A stretch of DNA of 10,790 nt from Odoribacteraceae bacterium (GTDB taxonomy: Bacteria > Bacteroidota > Bacteroidia > Bacteroidales > Marinifilaceae). Shown one piece after another: positions 5,656 to 10,790 of this stretch. Location of the stretch: contig JAITJA010000014.1 in NCBI GenBank assembly GCA_031279175.1, positions 1 through 10,790 on the forward strand, given 5' to 3'. Numbering within the stretch: the first letter of the stretch is position 1; each line of letters opens with the position of its first letter. The notes beneath the pieces are model-generated. The model was given only the letters and a program-made list of their open reading frames with translations, did not search any database and was not told where the DNA came from. A program made the position numbers and the translations under genes.

Positions 5656-7788
5656 TTAATATTGTCCCGGCTTCAAGACAGCGTCGAGGTAATCCGTGAC
5701 CTTCCGCATCAGGTGGACGCGATCGCGGCCGGCGACATTGTGTTCGGCGCGGGGATACGGGAAGTAATCGACCTGCACGTTATTCTCTATGCAGGCGTTG
5801 AGGAAACTCAGGCTATGCTCCATGACGACGACGGGGTCAACGAGCCCCTGGCATATCAACAATTTTCCTTTCAAGTTCTTTGCCATCGGGATGAGGCTCG
5901 TCAGCGCGTAGCCGTCGGGGTTCTCTTCCGGCGTGTCCATGTACCGTTCGCCGTACATGACCTCGTACCATTTCCAGTCGATCACGGGACCGCCGGCGAC
6001 GGCCACCTTATAAGTATCGGGGTGATTCGTGATCAGCGAGATCGTCATGAAGCCCCCGTAGCTCCACCCGTGCAGGCCGATCCGGTTAGCGTCCACCCAG
6101 GGGTGCGACTTCAGGAACTCGATACCCTTCACCTGGTCGGCCATCTCCTGTTGCCCGCAACGGCGGTGGATGATCTCCTCGAAAGCCTTCCCCCGGTTGG
6201 GCGTGCCGTGATTATCCATGATAAAGACGACATACCCGCGTTGTGCCATGTACATCTCCCATAACGACAGGGAAGCCTTCCAGTTATTCCTCACGAGTTG
6301 CGCGTGCGGTCCGCCGTAGACGTAATGGAGGACGGGATAGACGCGGGAGGGATCGAAGTGCGCGGGCTTCACGAGTCGATAGTAGAGATCCGCGCCGTCG
6401 TCGGCCTTGATTGTCCCGAGCGTCACGTCGACAGGCGCGTACCCCTCGAGCGGGTTAGGCACTTCCAGCAGCCGTCGTTTCTCCTTGCCGTTGGTAGCGA
6501 CGAGTTCGATAACGCGCGGCGTGTTCATGTTGCTATAATTATCGATAAAGCGCGTGCAGGCCTTGTTAAGTTGCACGGAGTGCCATCCCGTGTCGTTCGT
6601 GAGCCGGGTACGTTTCCCGGTTTTCATGTCGAGGCGGAAGAGGTGTTCCTCCACGGGACTCACCTCGGCGGAGAGATAATAAAGGTATCTCCCTGCCTTA
6701 TCGGTCGCGACGAGCTTGACGTCAGCCGCCACGGGTGTTAGTCGTTTGACCAGTTTCCCGCTCGCGTCGTGCAGGTAGAGATTAAGAAAGCCGTCCCGGT
6801 TATTCGTCGTGAAGATAAATCGCTCGCCGCGTTCGTCGACGAAATGCAAGGGATCTTGTGGTTCGATATACGTCTTGGCGTGTTCATCGAACAGGGAAAC
6901 TCGTTGTTTCCCCGTGGTAGCGTCATAGCTATTCAATCGCAGGTGGTCTTGTCCCCGGTTAAGAAGCTGGACATAGAGGAGGTCAGCGCGCGGCGACCAG
7001 GTCACGTTAGTCAGGTACTGTTCCCTCCCGAAGTCGTTCGCGTCCAGGAAGCACGTTTGTCGCGACTCCACGTCGTGTATTCCGATGCTGACATGTTCGG
7101 AATCCATGCCGGCCATCGGGTACTTGATCTCGTTAGCTTTCCCCGTGCGCGTCGTGATATCGAGGAGCGGGAATATCCCGACGCGGCTCTCGTCTTTCCT
7201 ATAGAAGGCGAGGCGTTTCCCGTCTGGCGACCAGAATATGCCCCCGTTGATACCGAACTCGCTGCGGCTTACTGTTTGTCCGTTGACGATATTCTTGTCC
7301 TGGTCGGTCGTGACGGGGAAGCTATTCCCCTCCTCGTCCATGCAATAGAGGTTATTTCCGAGCGTGTAGGCGTATCGTTTTCCCGGGTAAGAATAGGTAA
7401 TATTTGTCGCGCCGCGTGGGAAGCTGATCGTTGCTTGCAATTGTTTAGTTGTCGCGTCCACGCGGTACTCCTTCCCCTGGTGTCGGAGGCGCAGCGTGTT
7501 ATCGTCCAGCCAGAAGAATTCCGGGAACCCGCGCAGTCGCGCGCCGAGCAACTCGTTTACCCGCGCCAGGGTCAACAGTTCTTGTTTCTCGCCCGTGGCG
7601 GCATTTTCTGCCACCAGGGTTTCGCCATCGATATAAGTAAAGGCGTCATGATTTCCTTGCCAGGCGATATATCTTGTCGCGGGGCGCAGGTGATACCCGA
7701 GGACGGCTTCTTCCAGCGCGAGTAATTTCTCTTGTGCTTGTAATGTCACGTTCATCAAGATTAATAACACGATTGTCGTTTTTTTCAT
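5656..7788 (-). CDS. Secreted S9 family (DPP-IV/prolyl tripeptidyl-type) peptidase
   Basis: A 710-residue serine peptidase. Residues 1-18 (MKKTTIVLLILMNVTLQA) are a Sec signal peptide with likely cleavage before QE, so it acts in the periplasm or at the outer membrane. Residues about 30-440 form the beta-propeller domain of the DPP-IV N-terminal family. The KDES segment contains Glu200, which aligns with the glutamate that holds the free amino terminus in DPP-IV and PtpA. Residues about 460-710 form the alpha/beta-hydrolase domain, with oxyanion Tyr491 (YGGP), nucleophile Ser576 in GWSYGG, Asp651 (VDP) and His683 (AEHN). Such enzymes remove di- or tripeptides from peptide N termini, often after proline or alanine, to feed amino-acid catabolism. 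The exact specificity cannot be read from sequence. It follows the nitrilase gene by 11 bp and is the last gene of its operon. Confidence 0.94.
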   Translation of the reverse strand: MKKTTIVLLILMNVTLQAQEKLLALEEAVLGYHLRPATRYIAWQGNHDAFTYIDGETLVAENAATGEKQELLTLARVNELLGARLRGFPEFFWLDDNTLRLRHQGKEYRVDATTKQLQATISFPRGATNITYSYPGKRYAYTLGNNLYCMDEEGNSFPVTTDQDKNIVNGQTVSRSEFGINGGIFWSPDGKRLAFYRKDESRVGIFPLLDITTRTGKANEIKYPMAGMDSEHVSIGIHDVESRQTCFLDANDFGREQYLTNVTWSPRADLLYVQLLNRGQDHLRLNSYDATTGKQRVSLFDEHAKTYIEPQDPLHFVDERGERFIFTTNNRDGFLNLYLHDASGKLVKRLTPVAADVKLVATDKAGRYLYYLSAEVSPVEEHLFRLDMKTGKRTRLTNDTGWHSVQLNKACTRFIDNYSNMNTPRVIELVATNGKEKRRLLEVPNPLEGYAPVDVTLGTIKADDGADLYYRLVKPAHFDPSRVYPVLHYVYGGPHAQLVRNNWKASLSLWEMYMAQRGYVVFIMDNHGTPNRGKAFEEIIHRRCGQQEMADQVKGIEFLKSHPWVDANRIGLHGWSYGGFMTISLITNHPDTYKVAVAGGPVIDWKWYEVMYGERYMDTPEENPDGYALTSLIPMAKNLKGKLLICQGLVDPVVVMEHSLSFLNACIENNVQVDYFPYPRAEHNVAGRDRVHLMRKVTDYLDAVLKPGQY

Positions 7789-7799
7789 GGTGATTTATT

Positions 7800-8588
7800 T
7801 TACAGTTCTACTTGAAAGTTATCCTTGTCTCGCAGCACCGGGAATCGTTCCCGGAACTCCCGCGCGGCGAGCAGGTCCATCTCGACCAGCCTTACCGCGT
7901 CGACCATTGGCGGGACGCCTCCCAGTCGTTTCCCTTTGGGCGAGATGACCGCGGAGTCACCGGCGTGCCGCGTCCCGTTCCCGTCTACTCCCACGCGGTT
8001 CACGCCGATCACGTGTGCCTGGTTCTCGATCGCGCGGGCCTTGAGGAGTATTTGCCATGCTTCCCGGCGGCTTTCCGGCCAGTTAGCCGTGTAGACGGCC
8101 ACGTCATATCCTGTCGCGTTCCGGCTCCACACCGGGAATCGCAGGTCGTAGCAGATGAACGGGGCTATCTTGATTCCCTTGTACAGCAGGGTGACTTGTT
8201 CTTTCCCGGCGGCGAAGTGTTCTTCTTCTCCTCCCATCGCGAAGCGGTGGCGTTTATCGTAGTGCCGCGTCTCTCCGTCGGGGAAGGCCGCGACCAGCCG
8301 GTTATAAAAAAGGTCGGCCGCCTTGTAGACGGTCGACCCGACGAGTAGTGCCGCGTGTTTCGCTGCCCGCGCTTGCATCCACGCGATGATCTCCTCGTGG
8401 TGGGAGGCCACCTCTTCTTTTCCTCTCATCGTGAAGCCGGAGGCGAACATCTCGGGCAGCACGATCATGTCCGCCCCGGCGGCTTGTTCCAGGCGTTTAT
8501 CGAAGCGCGCGAGGTTGCCGCGGACCGCTTCCCATTCCAGGTCTGCCTGTACCAGGGCCACGAGGAGCTTATCTACCGGCGCGCGCAT
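7800..8588 (-). CDS. Nitrilase-superfamily amidohydrolase, omega-amidase (YafV/NIT2) type
   Basis: A 262-residue cytoplasmic carbon-nitrogen hydrolase. The Glu-Lys-Cys catalytic triad is visible: Glu46 in VLPEMF, Lys112 in YDKRHRF and Cys146 in ICYDLRFP. The ICYDLRFPVW context and the overall length fit omega-amidases such as YafV and NIT2. These hydrolyse alpha-ketoglutaramate or alpha-ketosuccinamate, products of glutamine and asparagine transamination, and act in metabolite repair. Substrate assignment is by family resemblance. The start lies 4 bp after the stop of the outer-membrane protein gene and the stop is 11 bp before the S9 peptidase gene, so the three are cotranscribed. The first six residues precede the first strand and a slightly later start is conceivable, but no other Met is near. 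Confidence 0.92.
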   Translation of the reverse strand: MRAPVDKLLVALVQADLEWEAVRGNLARFDKRLEQAAGADMIVLPEMFASGFTMRGKEEVASHHEEIIAWMQARAAKHAALLVGSTVYKAADLFYNRLVAAFPDGETRHYDKRHRFAMGGEEEHFAAGKEQVTLLYKGIKIAPFICYDLRFPVWSRNATGYDVAVYTANWPESRREAWQILLKARAIENQAHVIGVNRVGVDGNGTRHAGDSAVISPKGKRLGGVPPMVDAVRLVEMDLLAAREFRERFPVLRDKDNFQVEL

Positions 8589-8592
8589 TATA

Positions 8593-9147
8593 TTAAAGTA
8601 TCTTGAAGCCGAGGGTTAGCGTGAAGCTACGCGCTTTCTTCGCGTCTCCGCCTATATCTTTCAGGGCGAAGCCGTAGTTGAGGTCCAGGCAGAAGTTACC
8701 CGCGTCGACGCCGGCGCCGGCTCTCCCGTTCCAGATGGCGCGGTGAGATTGCAGGTCGGACTCGATCTTGTCCAGGGTGAGTTTATTGGTCAGGATCGAG
8801 ACTTCCGGGCCGACGAACCCGCGTATCTTGATGAACTTGGCATTGATGATATAAAGCCCGAGCATCAGCGGGATATCTACAGAGGAGTAGCCCAGTATCT
8901 CCTTGACGGGGGATTTGGAGGCCTCGCATTTCTTACGCGAGAATTCCAGGGCGGGTTCCAGGTAGAGGGAGGCCAGGTCGAAGCGTGCGAAAGCGCCGGC
9001 CATGAAGCCGCCGTGCGACTTCATCTGGAGGTCCTTGACGTTTATCTTCGCGTTGTTCCAGCCAACGCGAACGCCAAAGTCGAATCCCCGGGCGACCGTG
9101 GTCGCTCCCAGGAGACCCAACACGAGTAACAGGGTGATTGTTTTCAT
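8593..9147 (-). CDS. Outer-membrane beta-barrel protein (PorT/OmpA-like barrel family)
   Basis: A 184-residue protein with a Sec signal peptide (MKTITLLLVLGLLGATTVA, cleavage near residues 19-21). The rest shows alternating hydrophobic and polar residues with many glycines and aromatics, for example GVRVGWNNAKI, GGFMAGAFARFDL, SLYLEPALEFS, GAGVDAGNFCLDLNYGFAL and the final strand SFTLTLGFKIL. This pattern fits the small outer-membrane beta-barrel family abundant in Bacteroidota (OMP_b-brl_2 type), probably eight strands. Its function is unknown; it could be a channel, an adhesin scaffold or an assembly factor. It follows the acyltransferase gene by 18 bp and precedes the nitrilase by 4 bp. 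Confidence 0.85.
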   Translation of the reverse strand: MKTITLLLVLGLLGATTVARGFDFGVRVGWNNAKINVKDLQMKSHGGFMAGAFARFDLASLYLEPALEFSRKKCEASKSPVKEILGYSSVDIPLMLGLYIINAKFIKIRGFVGPEVSILTNKLTLDKIESDLQSHRAIWNGRAGAGVDAGNFCLDLNYGFALKDIGGDAKKARSFTLTLGFKIL

Positions 9148-9165
9148 TGTTTCTGCTATTTTGGT

Positions 9166-9717
9166 TTATTCTCCACATGAAAAGTTCTCGGGGTGACGCG
9201 GGTGCGCGTCCCGGTACGTCGACATGATATAGCGCAAGTCTTCGTCAGGGTCGTCAGAGGGGTTGAACCGCGTACCGAACGTGCAATATTTCCCCTTGTA
9301 GTCGACGCGCCCGAGGTACACCGGAACGCCGGCGGCGCGCGCCACCAGCAGGAAGCCTTTCTTCCAGCGTTTCCGTTTCTTGCGGCTGCCTTCCGGGGTG
9401 ATCGTGATATACATCGTGTCGCGCTTGTTGAATTCTTCGACCAGCCGGCTCACCAGGTTATTCTCTCGATTGCCGCGGTCGACGGGGATCACGCGCGCCG
9501 AGCGCAGGAGCAGGCCGAGGGGGAAGAAGAAAAATTCTTTCTTTACCAGGATATAGCTCGGCACGCCGACGCTCATGAAGGCCAGCTTGCCAAAGACGAA
9601 ATCGAGGATAGAGGTGTGGGGCGCCGAGATCACTACTGCTTTCTTATCCGCGGGGGGTGGCCCTTGTAGCCGCCAGCCACACAACTTTAATATCATTCGT
9701 GCGAGATGTTTTGTCAT
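9166..9717 (-). CDS. Lysophospholipid acyltransferase family protein (PlsC-like)
   Basis: The 183-residue form starts MTKHLARMILKLCGW and belongs to the glycerol-3-phosphate/lysophosphatidate acyltransferase fold. The catalytic HX4D motif is His34 to Asp39 (HTSILD), and the glycerophosphate-binding EGSR motif is at residues 109-112. It is shorter than classic PlsC (about 240 residues), as is usual for the compact Bacteroidota members, so the acceptor could be lysophosphatidic acid, an ornithine lipid precursor or another lyso-lipid. I chose the ATG at 9717. An in-frame ATG at 9723 adds two residues. The frame also opens at an ATG at 9765, but a -7 promoter box (9744-9737) lies between, so that start would be upstream of transcription. 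It is the first gene of a four-gene operon. Confidence 0.88.
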   Translation of the reverse strand: MTKHLARMILKLCGWRLQGPPPADKKAVVISAPHTSILDFVFGKLAFMSVGVPSYILVKKEFFFFPLGLLLRSARVIPVDRGNRENNLVSRLVEEFNKRDTMYITITPEGSRKKRKRWKKGFLLVARAAGVPVYLGRVDYKGKYCTFGTRFNPSDDPDEDLRYIMSTYRDAHPRHPENFSCGE

Positions 9718-9736
9718 GATCATACTGTATTTCGGG

Positions 9737-9744
9737 CAAAAGTA
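9737..9744 (-). promoter_or_regulatory. Likely -7 promoter element of the acyltransferase operon
   Basis: On the minus strand this is TACTTTTG, an exact TAnnTTTG match followed by CCCG. No TTG is visible at the -33 distance. It puts the transcription start near 9730, leaving a leader of only a few bases before the ATG at 9723 or about a dozen before the ATG at 9717. It argues against the upstream in-frame ATG at 9765 as the start codon. Confidence 0.5.
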
Positions 9745-9804
9745 GAAGAAATTATCCGGATACACCGCGACGGGCGTCGTTTTTCCGGGGGCGCTCGCGT
9801 CTCC

Positions 9805-9832
9805 CCTGCCGTTCCCCCCCTGCCGTTCCCCC
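9805..9832. repeat. Two tandem copies of a 14-bp C-rich unit
   Basis: CCTGCCGTTCCCCC occurs at 9805-9818 and again at 9819-9832, perfectly repeated, and is followed by further C's and GGGG. The complementary strand therefore has G runs of eight, seven and four bases separated by seven-base spacers, a pattern able to form a G-quadruplex. It lies about 75 bp upstream of the fimbrillin promoter and about 60 bp upstream of the acyltransferase -7 box. Confidence 0.85.
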
Positions 9833-9906
9833 CCCGGGGCTTTCTACATGCTTGGGAAAAAAAACGGGGCGCCGGGGAAAACCGTCAAAAAAAAGTGGTG
9901 CTCCCC

Positions 9907-9938
9907 TTGCTTTTAATACAAGTTGACACGTATATTCG
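9907..9938 (+). promoter_or_regulatory. Probable promoter of the fimbrillin gene
   Basis: TTG at 9907-9909 is followed after 21 bp by TATATTCG at 9931-9938, one mismatch from the Bacteroidetes -7 consensus TAnnTTTG and within the accepted spacing. It predicts a start near 9944 and a leader of about 36 nt before the ATG at 9980. An A8 tract ends 12 bp before the -33 element, where it could act like an UP element. Confidence 0.5.
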
Positions 9939-9979
9939 CGAAACACAAAACATGAAGTATCAACCAGCAAAAATAGATT

Positions 9980-10790
9980 ATGAAAGGCAGAAATACTATA
10001 CATCGCGTCACGATCGCGTTATTGGCAACAACAATATTTTCTTTCGTCTCCTGCGTCCGGGATTTAAACGGTAGCCGTAATATTCATGCTAGCGACAGCA
10101 CCGCGCTCGTCACCCTCTCGCTGACGACGCCCGCCACCCGCGCCACCCGCGCCCCCGCCACCTCCATAGACGGCACGGCAACCGAGAACGCGATCAGCAC
10201 GATAGACGTGCTGCTCTTTGACGAGGGTGGCGCGTCCATGCCCTTCCTCTACCGCGCCCACGGGACGAAGATCGAGGACCAAACTACCGTCCCCGCGGTC
10301 GCCCCCGATCCCCTCGCCACGAAGAAATTCGAGGTCCGGTTGCCCATCGGTGGCCCGTACAACATCGTCGTGCTCGCCAACGCGCGGGCGGAGATCGCGG
10401 CGCTATCCTTGCCTATCGCGACCATTGTCACGGGAGGCATTTCCCGCGCTAACGTCCTGAACGGCCTCGAGAGCTCCCTCCCTACCGGCGACAAGATGGG
10501 GAAGACGAACTTCCCGATGTGGGGGTACGTCAATCCCGTGACGATCGACGGGAGTAGCAGCGTCATCACGCCCGACGTGCAGCTCACCCGGGCCGTTGCC
10601 CGCGTCGACGTGTCGGTAACCAACGGCGTGGACTTCGTCCTGACCAGCGCCCGGTTGTATAACTATCACGACAGGGGGCATGTCGCGCCGGAAGCCACCG
10701 CGAGCAACTACAATACCACCGCCGTCTACCCTGCCGGCGCGAAGCAGGAGGACGTGTCCGTCTACTACGCCATCTCCGAGAGCGGCTCCA
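9980..10790 (+). CDS. Fimbrillin-like lipoprotein (FimA/Mfa family), 3' truncated by window edge
   Basis: The first 270 residues of a larger protein are visible and the frame is open to the window end. The N terminus (MKGRNTIHRV, a hydrophobic core and FSFVSC) is a lipoprotein signal with the lipidated Cys at residue 25. The segment LVTLSLTTPATRATRA (about residues 43-58), followed by ENAISTIDVLLFDEGG and later LTRAVARVDVSV, is characteristic of Bacteroidales type V fimbrillins. These are exported as lipoproteins, cut after an Arg by gingipain-like proteases at the surface, and polymerised by donor-strand exchange. Arg54 or Arg57 could be the cleavage site. Whether it is a shaft, anchor or tip subunit needs the missing C terminus. 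It is the only plus-strand gene, diverging from the acyltransferase operon, and probably starts a fimbrial locus to the right. Confidence 0.78.
   Translation, partial: MKGRNTIHRVTIALLATTIFSFVSCVRDLNGSRNIHASDSTALVTLSLTTPATRATRAPATSIDGTATENAISTIDVLLFDEGGASMPFLYRAHGTKIEDQTTVPAVAPDPLATKKFEVRLPIGGPYNIVVLANARAEIAALSLPIATIVTGGISRANVLNGLESSLPTGDKMGKTNFPMWGYVNPVTIDGSSSVITPDVQLTRAVARVDVSVTNGVDFVLTSARLYNYHDRGHVAPEATASNYNTTAVYPAGAKQEDVSVYYAISESGS

Larger units (their letters stand above)
9766..9979. other. Divergent intergenic region with homopolymer tracts
   Basis: No gene is seen in this 214-bp stretch between the acyltransferase operon and the fimbrillin gene. It holds a 14-bp direct repeat with C7 and C8 runs (9805-9835), a CCCCGGGG palindrome (9832-9839), two A8 tracts spaced exactly 30 bp apart (9857-9864 and 9887-9894) and the fimbrillin promoter (9907-9938). 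The minus strand also reads ACGG-14 nt-CCGT followed by seven further T's near 9885-9857, which resembles a weak terminator, but no gene feeds it. Confidence 0.7.

Noticed and set aside
5494..7725. Long plus-strand open frames opposite the S9 peptidase gene (5494-6264 and 6769-7725)
   Set aside because: They are antisense to a peptidase with complete catalytic motifs, lack family motifs, and are expected from GC-rich codon use on the opposite strand.
9718..9765. Upstream ATG (9765) for the acyltransferase
   Set aside because: A -7 promoter box lies between it and the body of the gene, and the extra residues do not resemble the family start.
9752..10003. A minus-strand frame of 83 codons in the divergent region
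   Set aside because: It runs through the C/G homopolymers and both promoters, with low-complexity sequence and no family resemblance.
9951..10073. A 40-codon plus-strand frame overlapping the start of the fimbrillin gene
   Set aside because: It could be an upstream open frame within the leader, but it has no family resemblance and is out of frame with the clear lipoprotein start at 9980. Chance is the simpler explanation.

Overview
The window looks like a chromosomal segment from the Bacteroidota, most likely order Bacteroidales. The evidence is a DUF4286 gene next to ruvC, the rplU-rpmA-serS order, an S9 dipeptidyl/tripeptidyl peptidase, an outer-membrane beta-barrel protein and a fimbrillin-type lipoprotein. 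Start codons follow AT-rich stretches rather than Shine-Dalgarno motifs, and the clearest promoter has the Bacteroidetes sigma-factor form (TTTG, 19 bp, TAnnTTTG). Coding DNA is visibly GC-rich for this order. I cannot name a genus.

Layout: everything from position 14 to 9717 is read from the minus strand, in four transcription blocks. Listed in the direction of transcription, they are as follows. (1) 9717 to 5656: a small acyltransferase, an outer-membrane barrel protein, an omega-amidase-type nitrilase and a secreted S9 peptidase, with gaps of 18, 4 and 11 bp. (2) 5565 to 4744: a strong promoter, a possible leader hairpin, rplU (L21), rpmA (L27) and a clear intrinsic terminator. (3) 4744 to 2294: serS, a DUF4286 gene and ruvC, packed with no gap or overlapping, then a 3' region of over 200 nt and a second intrinsic terminator. 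(4) 2277 to 14: lipA, lipB and cutC, joined by TGATG and ATGA stop/start overlaps. At the right end a fimbrillin-like lipoprotein gene starts on the plus strand at 9980 and runs off the window. It diverges from block 1 across a roughly 260-bp region rich in homopolymer tracts.

Functions: block 4 makes protein-bound lipoate (LipB transfers octanoate from ACP, LipA inserts sulfur) and carries CutC as a coupled third gene. Blocks 2 and 3 are information-processing genes: ribosome, seryl-tRNA charging and Holliday junction resolution. Block 1 mixes envelope work (phospholipid acylation, outer-membrane barrel) with peptide and amide breakdown. The fimbrillin gene probably opens a surface-fimbria locus.

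Most of the window is ordinary core genome. The parts worth a second look are non-coding: the 277-bp ruvC-lipA gap, the rplU leader, and the divergent region before the fimbrillin gene. I saw no CRISPR array, transposase, tRNA or rRNA gene.
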